A stretch of DNA of 64,000 nucleotides from Acinetobacter colistiniresistens (lineage in GTDB: Bacteria; Pseudomonadota; Gammaproteobacteria; Pseudomonadales; Moraxellaceae): positions 248,001 to 312,000 of the forward strand of contig NZ_CP102099.1 of the NCBI RefSeq assembly GCF_024582815.1, read 5' to 3'. The stretch's first letter is position 1; every line of letters starts with the position of its first letter. Below are positions 36,830 through 46,119 of the stretch, piece after piece. Made by a program: the position numbers and the translations under genes. The notes under the pieces were generated by a model. That model did not search any database, was not told the origin of the DNA, and saw only the letters and a list, made by a program, of their open reading frames with translations.

Positions 36830-37474
36830 TTAACCAGCCTTGCTTGCCACAAAAGGATTGAACTGCTTTTCATAGCCAATGGTACTCATCGGTCCATGGC
36901 CTGAAATAAACTGGGTTTCATCGGGCAAGCTAAAGCATTCACGCTGGATTGAATCCAATAACTGCTGATGATTGCCTTTTGGGAAATCAGTACGACCAAT
37001 CGACCCTTTAAACAGCACATCCCCCGTCCACAATAACCCATGCTTGGCATTATAGAACATGACATGTCCTGGGGTATGACCTGGCGCAAACCGCACCTCA
37101 AACTCATCCTCACCCAATGTTAATACTTCACCACCTTCGAGCCATTGATCCACTTTAACGGGTTGTGGAATGGGGAAACCATAACGCGCTGAGACTTCCT
37201 GAATCATGTCCAACCAGAACTGATCCTCTTTATGCGGGCCAATCACTGGGATTTTCCAAGTTTCAGCCAATTCGCCCACAGCTCCAGCATGATCAAGATG
37301 CCCATGGGTTAACCACAGTGCCTTGACCTTTAAACCCAAAGCCTCGACTTCTTTTTTCAGCACTGCTGCATCACCACCGGCATCAATTAAAACAGCGTCT
37401 TTACTGTCACTATCCCATAAGATTGAACAATTTTGGGCGAATGCAGTAACAGGGACGATTTTGACTTGCAGCAT
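36830..37474 (-). CDS. MBL-fold hydrolase, glyoxalase II-like (YcbL type)
   Basis: The 214-residue protein has THGHLDHAGAV (HxHxDH), HTPGHVMFYN, LWTGDVLFKGSIGRTDF and SGHGPMSTIG: the short glyoxalase II form lacking the C-terminal helical domain, as in YcbL. It is expected to bind two metals and hydrolyse a thioester such as S-lactoylglutathione, though the true substrate is not certain. It is 29 bp downstream of hemH on the same strand and may be co-transcribed. Confidence 0.88.
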   Translation of the reverse strand: MLQVKIVPVTAFAQNCSILWDSDSKDAVLIDAGGDAAVLKKEVEALGLKVKALWLTHGHLDHAGAVGELAETWKIPVIGPHKEDQFWLDMIQEVSARYGFPIPQPVKVDQWLEGGEVLTLGEDEFEVRFAPGHTPGHVMFYNAKHGLLWTGDVLFKGSIGRTDFPKGNHQQLLDSIQRECFSLPDETQFISGHGPMSTIGYEKQFNPFVASKAG

Positions 37475-37503
37475 AGAAACCTCTGGCGAAATAAAGCGTC
37501 GAT

Positions 37504-38553
37504 TTAACGATGGGCTAAGGTATGGGTCAGTGCGTCAAGATTAGCCTGAACCAGACTCGCAAGCAAATCTATATGTGCCTGATCCGTATTCAAAGCAGGA
37601 ATATAGGCATAATCACCTCCACCTGCATGCTGGAAAATCTCTTTATTTTGCATCGCCAGCTCTTCCAGCGTTTCCAGACAGTCTGCGGAAAAGGCTGGAC
37701 TAATCACCTGAACCGATTGTACTTTTTGTTCCCCCCATTGTTGCAATAGCTGATCGGTATAGGGTTTCACCCACTCTTGCTTACCAAAGCGGGACTGAAA
37801 GCTAATTGCCCATTCATCATCGCCCAAATGCAAAGCCTCAGCGACCAATCGTGCCGTCACACGACAACGATCTGCATAGGGATCGCCTTTATCGGCATAG
37901 GGCTGCGGAATCCCATGAAATGACATCAGTAGTTTTTCAGGCTTGCCGTGTTTCATTTGATAATTCAGCACACTATCAGCTAAGGCCTGAATGAACAGCG
38001 GATGCTGATAATAATCTTTAATCAGGGTCATCCCAGGTAAATGACGTTGCTGTGGAATCCACTTGGCAAAGGCATCATATAACGGTGCAGTCGAAGTTGC
38101 CGAATACTGAGGGAAAAGCGGCAGTAGAATGACATGTTCTTGTGGGGTCTGCGCCAGTTGATCAAGCACCGCAGTAATCCCTGGTCGACCATAGGTCATG
38201 GCCGGAACAACAGTAAGATCAAACTGCTGATTTTCATGTTCTAAACGCTGTTTGATCAACATACTTTGTTGCAACACAATTTCACGCATCGGCGAGTCAT
38301 TCGACCAGACCGAAGCATAGGCTTCAGCCACACGTTTTGGGCGGAAGGTCAGCACAAATAGATGCAGGATGATCCACCAAAGCAATTTGGGAATCTCAAT
38401 TACACGTGTATCAGATAAAAACTGCTTTAGAAAGCGTCGTACAGCTGGCACAGTGGCTTCATCCGGTGTTCCTAGATTTGCCAGAATCACCGTCACTTTG
38501 GGTTTTTGTGTCGCTAACATAGACCGCATCCGCTTTTCATTGAATTCATTCAA
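37504..38553 (-). CDS. hemH: Ferrochelatase
   Basis: The roughly 340-residue enzyme inserts Fe(II) into protoporphyrin [22 protein letters not shown] opens the catalytic domain. The catalytic His is in [17 protein letters not shown], and the later acidic site is [15 protein letters not shown]. No C-terminal [2Fe-2S] cysteines are visible. The start is uncertain: ATGs at 38553, 38529 and 38520 are in frame. The last has GCGGA 8 bp upstream and gives the standard N-terminus; the longest is listed. Confidence 0.93.
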   Translation of the reverse strand: MNEFNEKRMRSMLATQKPKVTVILANLGTPDEATVPAVRRFLKQFLSDTRVIEIPKLLWWIILHLFVLTFRPKRVAEAYASVWSNDSPMREIVLQQSMLIKQRLEHENQQFDLTVVPAMTYGRPGITAVLDQLAQTPQEHVILLPLFPQYSATSTAPLYDAFAKWIPQQRHLPGMTLIKDYYQHPLFIQALADSVLNYQMKHGKPEKLLMSFHGIPQPYADKGDPYADRCRVTARLVAEALHLGDDEWAISFQSRFGKQEWVKPYTDQLLQQWGEQKVQSVQVISPAFSADCLETLEELAMQNKEIFQHAGGGDYAYIPALNTDQAHIDLLASLVQANLDALTHTLAHR

Positions 38554-38590
38554 TTACTTTAGCAGTTTTGACGCTTTTTTCTAAATTGGA

Positions 38591-39619
38591 TTAATGCATG
38601 GTCTTAAACTGAAAAACCCGATTGCTATCCAGCACATTACTTTCCAACAGCTTCTGCCCTTTCGCCGTCAATTGCCACAGCATACGTTGGCGATCATCTC
38701 GTCCCGTCGGCATAATCCATTCATTTTGACGCATTTGCAACTTGATCTCATGCAAAGCACGAATATTGACTTGTGCACGAGATACTGCATGAGCTCTCGG
38801 CATTTCTTTACGTGCGTCCTCCAAGCCCGTCTCATTTAAATATTCATTTATTTTCTTTGAGAAGAATTCTTCAGGTGTCGGGATCACAAAGGCTGAACCC
38901 AAGACATTAAGCAATTGCGCCCATGTCATTTTACGATGTGGTTTAACTTCCTTGAAGTTCCCATCCTGATAGGCATGCATACGATATTCAAAGGAGTACA
39001 GCTCATGCATTGAAACTTTGGCGACACTGGTCAGCGGGTCTGCTTCACGATTGCCCAACTCAGTTTCCAGTTGTTTGACTTTGGCACGCAAGGCATCAAT
39101 TTCATCACGCAATACTTGCGTGTTTTGTGGACGCACCCACCCCACCACAGGGTAGCGCTCCAACATCTGCGGCATGCTTGAACGGACAGCAAGTTCCAAG
39201 TCTCTTAACGTGCGATAACAAAAGACTTGATCCACTTCATGTTGTAACTGCTTTCTAAACTCTTTGAATTTTTCTTTGAGTTCAACTTTGGGATCATGCA
39301 ACTTGGCATCCCGTGATTCTGGATCTTCATGCATGAACACAATCACAGGCTTCTGTTTGGTCATGGCATAAATATATTCCAGATGCATATAACCCACACC
39401 TGAAACCGACTGTTCACCGTACTGACTCCCCAACAGAATCACCACATAATCACAATCATCTATCTGGCGTCGTGCAATAGAAGTACTTAACGGCGTGCGC
39501 TGTTCCAAGCCCCAAGATAGGAACCCCATTCCCACCAGAGTTTGTGCCAAAACCGCTCGCTCTGGTTGCATTTCATTACCAGAGGTAGAAACAAAGACTT
39601 GATAACGAGTATCTTGCAT
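38591..39619 (-). CDS. DUF4062 protein with coiled coil and C-terminal DNA-binding-like domain
   Basis: The 342-residue protein opens with YQVFVSTSGNEMQPERAVLAQTL, like the DUF4062 domain (a TIR-like fold usually at the N-terminus of STAND NTPases). YVVILLGSQYGEQSVSGVGYMHLEY continues that fold to about residue 140. A coiled coil follows (RDEIDALRAKVKQLETEL, about 171-188), then a helical region ending in IMPTGRDDRQRMLWQLTAKGQKLLES, which looks like a winged-helix. There is no NTPase. Function is unknown; a sensor/regulator is possible. Confidence 0.7.
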   Translation of the reverse strand: MQDTRYQVFVSTSGNEMQPERAVLAQTLVGMGFLSWGLEQRTPLSTSIARRQIDDCDYVVILLGSQYGEQSVSGVGYMHLEYIYAMTKQKPVIVFMHEDPESRDAKLHDPKVELKEKFKEFRKQLQHEVDQVFCYRTLRDLELAVRSSMPQMLERYPVVGWVRPQNTQVLRDEIDALRAKVKQLETELGNREADPLTSVAKVSMHELYSFEYRMHAYQDGNFKEVKPHRKMTWAQLLNVLGSAFVIPTPEEFFSKKINEYLNETGLEDARKEMPRAHAVSRAQVNIRALHEIKLQMRQNEWIMPTGRDDRQRMLWQLTAKGQKLLESNVLDSNRVFQFKTMH

Positions 39620-39713
39620 AGGCGAAGCCCCAATTCATTTATCAATAATATCAAGTATGCATCTTGATTTTTATTAACAGCTAACCCCAACTCAATCTAT
39701 AAAAATGGTCCGA

Positions 39714-40607
39714 TTAGTGATTTTCCATCCCAATATCGTCCAAATTTTGAATCTTCCATGTTAATTGTTCTGAGATAAGGTGCTGTAATACTGATTCCAA
39801 CTCTACAGCATTGTTACCACTGACATAACATTCAATACGTGTAATATTATGACGTATTTTGTCACATAATAACCCATTTTTAATTAAAATATACGCGGTT
39901 TGTCGCGCAACTGCTTGTCCAGAATCAATTAATTTTAATTTTTCATCAAAAATCTGACGAATCGCATCTTTTAAGAAGGGATAATGAGTACAACCCAATA
40001 CTAAAAAGTCGGCACCTTGCGCCACCACAGGCTGTAAAATCTGTTGCAACACGTCCAAACAAGCAGCACTCATCTGTTGTCCAGCTTCAACAAAAGGCAC
40101 CAATTCCAGATTGGTCACCGTCAATACTTGAACCCCCGCAGGCTGTGCAAAGTTTGCCATCACATCTTTAATCAGTTGCCCACGGAAGGTTGCAGGCGTC
40201 GCCAATACCGCGACAACTTTCGATTGGGTTTGAATCACCGCAGGTTTTAAGGCTGGGACTAAACCCACAATCGGAAAACGCTCGCCATAGTGTTCACGTA
40301 AATAGTCCAGACTGAATGCAGACGCAGTATTACAAGCAACCACCGCAATTTTACAGCCTTGACGATACAGCCATTCAATTGCTTGGGCCGTCAGTTGGCG
40401 AATTTCCTGATCTGAACGTGCCCCATAAGGCACATGCGCTGTATCGGCATAATAAAGAATGCGCTCATTGGGTAAATGGCGGGCAATTTCTTGTGCAACC
40501 GACAATCCACCAATTCCTGAATCAAAAACACCAATGGGCGCATCAGCCGATGCATGTGGCATTGGATTAAGTAAAAGAGGCAACGATTGGACAGCGGTCA
40601 TACACAC
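39714..40607 (-). CDS. murI: Glutamate racemase
   Basis: The enzyme makes D-glutamate for peptidoglycan. GVFDSGIGGLSVAQEI, the first catalytic Cys in AVVACNTASAFSLDYL and the second in VLGCTHYPFLKDAI are all present. The listed start gives 297 residues; an in-frame ATG at 40562 (MPHASADAPIGVFDSG) gives 282 residues and is closer to the family length, but neither has a clear Shine-Dalgarno. It is a cytoplasmic, single gene. Confidence 0.94.
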   Translation of the reverse strand: MCMTAVQSLPLLLNPMPHASADAPIGVFDSGIGGLSVAQEIARHLPNERILYYADTAHVPYGARSDQEIRQLTAQAIEWLYRQGCKIAVVACNTASAFSLDYLREHYGERFPIVGLVPALKPAVIQTQSKVVAVLATPATFRGQLIKDVMANFAQPAGVQVLTVTNLELVPFVEAGQQMSAACLDVLQQILQPVVAQGADFLVLGCTHYPFLKDAIRQIFDEKLKLIDSGQAVARQTAYILIKNGLLCDKIRHNITRIECYVSGNNAVELESVLQHLISEQLTWKIQNLDDIGMENH

Positions 40608-40644
40608 ACAGGTACTAGTTTATTTACTCTTTTAAGCTTAAACC

Positions 40645-41268
40645 TCAGGTGCTTAAATGCAAGACTAAATCACCACTTTTTAATGTTAAAACCGCTTCAC
40701 CTTGCGCATTTTCTGACAAACTGCCGTAGTTGACGAGATGATAAAAACTCTGACGTTGAATCAAGGCATTGATGCCAAATCGAACGTGCACATAAGGTCG
40801 TAATTCACCCTGATATTCGCGCATAAAAACCGGATGCGCTTCATCGACAATCACCACATCCTGATTGCTGGTAGTCAGTTGCAAATAGGTCTTGCCTTCA
40901 ATCTCGACCTGATCGGCCTGATTGATCAATAAAGGCTCATCTTCAACCTCAATTTCAATCTGTTCAACCGGGGTTTTGAGGTAGAATTTGCCATCTTCTT
41001 TCCAGAGCACCTTGGTGAACAGGTCGAGAAGCGCTTGGCGTTTGACCAATTGACCTTCGTGCCACCATTCGCCATTGGCTTTTACGCGTAAATCCATTTT
41101 GCCGCAATGCTTTGTGTGCCATTGCTCTAAAGGGGGAATTGACCTTTTGTGACTTTGCTGTACATCTTTTATGTATTGTGCAATGTCCATTAAGTTTTTA
41201 TCATCAGAAAACACGATTTTTCCCTTATTTTGAAAAGAGCTTGGTGGAGAATCATTTTCATTTATCAT
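40645..41268 (-). CDS. DUF1285 family protein
   Basis: The 207-residue protein has the DUF1285 pattern: PPLEQWHTKHCGKMDLRVKANGEWWHEG near residues 41-68, followed by two beta-rich halves with DEAHPVFMREYQGELRPYVHVRFGINALIQR. Function is unknown. It is just upstream of murI on the same strand (37-bp gap) and divergent from the ETF-QO gene. Confidence 0.82.
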   Translation of the reverse strand: MINENDSPPSSFQNKGKIVFSDDKNLMDIAQYIKDVQQSHKRSIPPLEQWHTKHCGKMDLRVKANGEWWHEGQLVKRQALLDLFTKVLWKEDGKFYLKTPVEQIEIEVEDEPLLINQADQVEIEGKTYLQLTTSNQDVVIVDEAHPVFMREYQGELRPYVHVRFGINALIQRQSFYHLVNYGSLSENAQGEAVLTLKSGDLVLHLST

Positions 41269-41455
41269 AGTTTATGCCTTGCTGACGAGAAAATATGACC
41301 ACTCAGCCAATTGGCGAGATCAAGGATTAAAACTATACTATCCCAAACGTTTGCAAGCACAATACTATCATTTGTGTTTGGCAATTCAGAACACTCATGG
41401 CAGCACCGAATCGCAATATTACGGTTGCCACCCCTAAAAATATGAGGAGTCCTAC

Positions 41456-43168
41456 ATGGAACACATCGAACGTGAAGCGATGGAGTTTGACGTAGTGATC
41501 GTAGGCGCAGGCCCTGCGGGTTTATCTGCTGCGATTAAAATTCGTCAATTAGCGATTGAAAACAACCTGCCTGATCTTTCTGTTTGTGTTGTTGAAAAAG
41601 GCTCTGAAGTAGGTGCACATATTCTTTCTGGTGCTGTACTTGAACCACGTGCCATGAATGAATTATTTCCGAACTGGAAAGAAGAAGGCGCACCACTAAA
41701 CGTACCTGTGACAGGTGACGAAACATATTTCTTATTGTCTGATACCAAAGCACAAAAAATGCCGTATTGGATGGTGCCAAAATCTATGCACAACGAAGGA
41801 AACTATGTAATTTCCTTAGGTAACGTTGTACGCTGGTTGGGCCAAAAAGCGGAAGAACTTGAAGTTTCAATCTTCCCAGGCTTTGCTGCTGCTGAAGTGC
41901 TTTATCATGAAGATGGCACAGTAAAAGGCATTCAAACAGGTGATATGGGCATTGGCAAAAATGGTGAGCCAACGCATAACTTCACGCCTGGTTATGAACT
42001 ACATGCCAAGTACACTTTATTTGCTGAAGGCTGCCGTGGTCATCTCGGTAAACGTCTGATTGCAAAATATAATCTTGATAAAGATGCTGATCCACAGCAC
42101 TACGGTATCGGGATTAAAGAACTTTGGGAAATCGATCCTGCAAAACATAAGCCAGGCTTGGTAATGCACGGCGCAGGTTGGCCTTTGTCTGAAACTGGTT
42201 CTTCTGGTGGCTGGTGGTTATATCATGCTGAAAACAACCAAGTGACTTTGGGTATGATCGTGGATTTATCCTATGAAAATCCACACATGTATCCATTCAT
42301 GGAAATGCAACGTTGGAAAACACATCCAACCATCAAGCAATTCCTTGAAGGCGGCAAACGTATTTCTTACGGCGCACGTGCTGTGGTGAAAGGCGGCTTC
42401 AATGCATTGCCTAAACTCACCTTCCCGGGCGGTTGCTTGATTGGTGATGATGCTGGTTTCTTGAACTTCTCAAAAATCAAAGGCTCACACACGGCAATGA
42501 AATCAGGCATGTTATGTGGTGAGGCAGTATTCGAAGCAATTGCGGCGGGCGTGGCCAAAGGTGGTGATCTTGCGATTGCACGTGTGCTTGAAGGCGAAGA
42601 CCACTTTGACAAAGAACTGACCGCTTATACTGATAAATATAACAACTCTTGGTTAAAAGAAGAGTTATATAGCTCGCGTAACTTTGGCCCAGCGATGCAT
42701 AAATTTGGTCAATGGATTGGTGGTGCGTTTAACTTTATCGATCAAAACATCTTTAAAGTGCCATTCACTTTGCACGATCTTAAACAAGACTTTGCCGTGC
42801 TTAAAACCGTGGATGCTTCTACGTTTAAGCCAAACTACCCAAAACCAGATGGCAAGTTGACTTTTGATCGTTTATCTTCTGTATTCGTATCTAATACCGT
42901 ACATGAAGAAAACCAACCTGCTCATTTGAAGTTAACTGATCCTTCAATTCCAGTGAACGTGAACTTACCGAAATGGGATGAGCCAGCTCAACGCTACTGC
43001 CCGGCAGGGGTTTACGAAATCATGGAAAATGATGACGGTTCTAAACGCTTCCAGATCAACGCAGCCAACTGTGTTCACTGTAAGACCTGTGATATTAAAG
43101 ATCCATCACAGAACATTACTTGGGTAACACCTGAAGGTGGTGGTGGTCCGAACTATCCGAATATGTAA
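41456..43168 (+). CDS. Electron transfer flavoprotein-ubiquinone oxidoreductase
   Basis: The 570-residue enzyme passes electrons from ETF (fatty acid and amino acid oxidation) to ubiquinone at the inner membrane. The FAD motif is VVIVGAGPAGLSAAIKI (near residue 13) with GAHILSGAVLEPRA. The quinone-contact segment is near GFNALPKLTFPGGCLIGDDAG, and the C-terminal [4Fe-4S] cysteines lie in RYCPAGVYE and CVHCKTCDIKDPSQNI. It is a single gene with RBS TGAGGAG. A strong terminator follows. Confidence 0.96.
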   Translation: MEHIEREAMEFDVVIVGAGPAGLSAAIKIRQLAIENNLPDLSVCVVEKGSEVGAHILSGAVLEPRAMNELFPNWKEEGAPLNVPVTGDETYFLLSDTKAQKMPYWMVPKSMHNEGNYVISLGNVVRWLGQKAEELEVSIFPGFAAAEVLYHEDGTVKGIQTGDMGIGKNGEPTHNFTPGYELHAKYTLFAEGCRGHLGKRLIAKYNLDKDADPQHYGIGIKELWEIDPAKHKPGLVMHGAGWPLSETGSSGGWWLYHAENNQVTLGMIVDLSYENPHMYPFMEMQRWKTHPTIKQFLEGGKRISYGARAVVKGGFNALPKLTFPGGCLIGDDAGFLNFSKIKGSHTAMKSGMLCGEAVFEAIAAGVAKGGDLAIARVLEGEDHFDKELTAYTDKYNNSWLKEELYSSRNFGPAMHKFGQWIGGAFNFIDQNIFKVPFTLHDLKQDFAVLKTVDASTFKPNYPKPDGKLTFDRLSSVFVSNTVHEENQPAHLKLTDPSIPVNVNLPKWDEPAQRYCPAGVYEIMENDDGSKRFQINAANCVHCKTCDIKDPSQNITWVTPEGGGGPNYPNM

Positions 43169-43177
43169 TTCAAAATG

Positions 43178-43207
43178 AAAAAATCCGAGTTTAGACTCGG
43201 ATTTTTT
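43178..43207. terminator. Terminator after ETF-QO
   Basis: AAAATCCGAGT and ACTCGGATTTT form a stem with flanking A- and T-runs. Confidence 0.88.
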
Positions 43208-43212
43208 AATCT

Positions 43213-43370
43213 TACCAATCATTGACTTCCTTATGGGTTTTTCCACTTCCATCTGTAGAATAAGTAATAAACTTAGCTTTTTCTTATACAATATATTCCG
43301 TTTTAAGTTAATTTCATATTTTTTTCCAGCCAATTTCCATTGATCGTCGAGCCAACCATCTCCAAAATTA
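43213..43370 (-). other. AT-rich remnant with coding character downstream of the disrupted secreted-protein gene
   Basis: On the minus strand one frame reads GDGWLDDQWKLAGKKYEINL and then, after a one-base shift in an A-run, FITYSTDGSGKTHKEVNDW before a stop. This looks like the C-terminus of a decayed gene, perhaps a second immunity-like gene or the original extension of the gene next to it. The reading needs at least one frame change, so it is weakly supported. Confidence 0.3.
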
Positions 43371-43645
43371 TTAGATTATTTTTTTAACAGAAAAATGTAA
43401 ATTAGATGAAGTTTCAGGATAATATTTAAATAAATAACACTTTAATTTATCTTTTGTTACCAATTCAATAGAAATTGAATCATTATGTTCTACTTGGAAA
43501 TTATCTAATTCATCTTTATTAGGTTCCAAAACTTGCAATCGGGATATATTTTGACAAGCTTTAAAGTTAAAGTTTGAGCCTTTTTCTAACTTAATCACAT
43601 CATCAGTTGAAGCATAAACAATACTTGATATTAGAGTAATAAATA

Positions 43646-43653
43646 TAATAGCT
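43646..43653. repeat. Target-site duplication, left, of IS copy 2
   Basis: TAATAGCT abuts the IS and is repeated at 44969-44976. Confidence 0.95.
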
Positions 43654-44968
43654 GAGCCTGTAAATTATTTTGTGTAAGTTCCATTTTTATAAATGATCTT
43701 TTAATCGATCATCGAACTGAATCGTAAACCAATTCATTGCTAAACGCCAATTTTGAATTGGCATCGTCCATTTCTTCGCAGCATTTGATGTTGCTAAGTA
43801 AATGACCTTCTTTACTGAGTCATCAGATGAAAAGATTTTCCTCTTCTTCGTTGAATGGCGTATTACGCTATTCAACGACTCAATCGCATTTGTTGTATAA
43901 ATTGCATGACGTATTTCGGCTGGATAGCTAAAGATCGTTCGGATATTTTCCCAATTGGCCCGCCAGGATTCTCCAATTTTGGGATACTGGTGATTCCATT
44001 GATCACAGAAGATGTCTAGGGACTTTAAAGCATTTTCCTCTGTACTTGCCTGATAAATCGCTTTCAGACCCGAGGTAACAGCCTTGTAGTCTTTCCAGCT
44101 TACAAATCTCAGGCTATTGCGTACAACATGCACGATACACAGTTGAATATCAGTATGAGGGTAAACGGAGGCTATCGCGTCAGGAAAGCCTTTTAATCCA
44201 TCTACACAGGCAACAAGAATATCCTGTACTCCTCGATTTTTAGCTCTGTCATGACTGACAGCCAGAATTTGGCACCTTCTGTCTGAGCAATCCACATACC
44301 CAGTAATTCTTTTTGTCCATCCATATTGATGCCTAAAGCAAGGTATACGGACTTGTTAATCACATTGGAGTGCTGACGGACTTTGACAACAATACAGTCA
44401 AGATAGACAACAGGATAAAGGCTATCTAAGGCTCTATTTTGCCACTCAGTCACTTGCTCAATCACAGCATCGGTAACTTTGCTGATGAGAGATGCTGAGA
44501 CATCGGCATCGTACATTTCTTTGAAGAAGGCTACAATTTCCCTATTAGTCATTCCTTTTGCATACAGTGAGAGGATTTGGTCATCCATACTGGTGATGCG
44601 TGTTTGGTGCTTTTGATAATTTGTGGCTCAAATGAACCTTCTCGATCACGGGGAATATCTAAAGCCAGTTGTCCATCTTGAGTTGTAATGGTTTTAGAAC
44701 TAAACCCATTACGGCTATTTGAGCCTTTCCTGGACTGATGCTTTTCATAACCGAGATGGTCTGAAAGTTCAGTATTGAGTGCAGTTTCAATCATGAATTT
44801 TTTAAAGACTGCTGTCATTTGGTTTAAGTCTTCTGGTGTTTTTAGACCTTTAGCCAATTCGGCAGCCATACTTTTGATTGTTGCTTCATCCATGTGAAGT
44901 ACCTTTTGTAATTATCCTCTGAAGGATAAATGAAAATTAAGTACTTACACAAAATTTAGAACAGTCCC
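43654..44968 (-). mobile_element. IS256-family insertion sequence, copy 2
   Basis: The 1315-bp element is near identical to copy 1 but in the opposite orientation, with the same terminal repeats and an 8-bp TAATAGCT duplication on both flanks. It interrupts a small secreted-protein gene in its signal-peptide codons. Visible differences from copy 1 are all in A/T-run lengths (44237-44241, 44310-44314 and the run after the transposase stop). Confidence 0.95.
43687..44893 (-). pseudogene. IS256-family transposase, frameshifted (copy 2)
   Basis: It has the same product as copy 1 and shares the shift in the run corresponding to copy 1 position 35613. It keeps the GQKELLGMWIAQTEG frame that copy 1 lost, but loses frame in the A-run after MTELK (5 instead of 6 A, at 44237-44241). 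Combining the two copies gives an almost complete transposase. Confidence 0.85.
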
Positions 44969-44976
44969 TAATAGCT
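44969..44976. repeat. Target-site duplication, right, of IS copy 2
   Basis: TAATAGCT repeats the 8 bp on the left flank of the IS. Confidence 0.95.
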
Positions 44977-44996
44977 AATTTTTTCATGCTCATCTC

Positions 44997-46119
44997 TTAT
45001 AACGACTCACAGCTCACATTAGGAGCTTTTATCTTATTTGTATGATAACTTTTCCAAATATTAGTTCCAACCTTACTTGAACTTAACTTACTCGAATTAA
45101 AACTATATTCACCAATGACTTGCTTGCTCTCTTTGATCTGAACACAAGTTTCTCTTATTTGCATTAAATTTATTAATTTCAAGAGATTATTCTTTCTACC
45201 ACAATAATCATTAAACCCTCCATTAACTAGCATAGTGATATAATGAATATCATCTTTATCTGCATATGTATTCGCATTTCCCCAGGCTGAACCTTTTTCC
45301 CAATACCATGTTGCAGAATCAATAACATATTCTGGTTCTGAAGCAACAAGGTCCAGTTGATTTGGAACAAATTGTTGACCGGCAATCGATCCATATTTTT
45401 TGTAGTTTTTTTAAGTGTGTTAATTGAATTAATCCTCTACCATGATATTGAGGTCCACCCTCATAATTACTCCATATAGCAGGCATTGATCCATCGCGGT
45501 TTTTATATTCTTCTGTGGTTCTAAAATGATCTCCTTCACATGAAATTTGAGCAATGAAATGGGCTTTTCTAAGACATGTATTTATTTCATGCTTTGCCAT
45601 TGAAGAATTTAATAGATCAAGAAATTCATTAATATCTAGACCTTTAATTTTTGGATATTGTGATCGATGAAATAAACCTTTTGTTAAGGCCTCCTTGGGA
45701 AGAATTTGTTGCAATAAATCGACCGTTATATCTTTATTACAAAAACAGGTTTCATCTTTATTATTCTTATCCTCAACTAAATTATTATTTGTACTTTGCC
45801 ATGATGAAACTGATTTTAAGTTTGCCAGCGAAGATTTACCGTAGTTAGAACCTTGGCTCTCTCCAACAACATGGTCTTGCTTAGGTAAAATTTTAGCTCC
45901 ACAACTGAGTAAATCACCAACATAAGCGACTGGTTTACCATCCATAATGATATGGTTATGACTTGCCTGTATTGTTGACCAGCATTTACATTTAGGACAA
46001 AAGTGACCATCACCAGCACGTAAAAATAAATTTCCCATTTGAGAGGTTCTTTGTTGCGTTGCTTGAATGATTCCACCGTGATCAGTCATGGAATTATTAA
46101 TTGCAAAACCTTTAGCCAT
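44997..46119 (-). pseudogene. PAAR-GH19 peptidoglycan hydrolase (T6SS effector type), frameshifted
   Basis: The N-terminus (about residues 1-95) is a PAAR tip domain: MTDHGGIIQATQQRTSQMG, HNHIIMDGKPVAYVGDLLSC, ILPKQDHVVG. After a linker, residues from about 140 form a GH19 chitinase/lysozyme-like domain with catalytic-Glu region HFIAQISCEGDHFRTTEE and YHGRGLIQLTHLK. A +1 shift in a run of seven A (45406-45412 on the plus strand) then breaks the frame. The other frame continues NYKKYGSIAGQQFVPNQL through MLVNGGFNDYCGR to a stop at 44997, giving 373 residues when repaired. PAAR-capped cell-wall hydrolases are classical type VI cargo effectors. Confidence 0.82.

Larger units (their letters stand above)
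43371..44987 (-). pseudogene. Small secreted protein gene, putative T6SS immunity protein, split by an IS
   Basis: The gene starts at 44987 (AAGAG 7 bp upstream), right after the PAAR-GH19 gene stop, with codons for MKKLAIIFITL before the IS at 43654-44968. Removing the IS and one copy of the TAATAGCT duplication joins this in frame to 43371-43653, giving 97 residues: signal peptide (to about VYA, residue 18) then a small protein with KACQNISRLQVLEPNKDE. A periplasmic protein directly downstream of a peptidoglycan hydrolase is the usual place of a type VI immunity protein; this role is inferred from position only. Confidence 0.7.

Noticed and set aside
41456..43168. Minus-strand ORFs within the ETF-QO gene
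   Set aside because: They are shadows of a strongly conserved coding frame, with no RBS and no recognisable product.
43106..43333. 75-codon minus-strand ORF across the ETF-QO end
   Set aside because: It runs through the ETF-QO terminator and its coding end, and has no Shine-Dalgarno. Only its first part resembles protein, and that is treated as a remnant.
35259..44968. Composite transposon formed by the two IS copies
   Set aside because: Each copy has its own different 8-bp target duplication, and the genes between are ordinary core genes.
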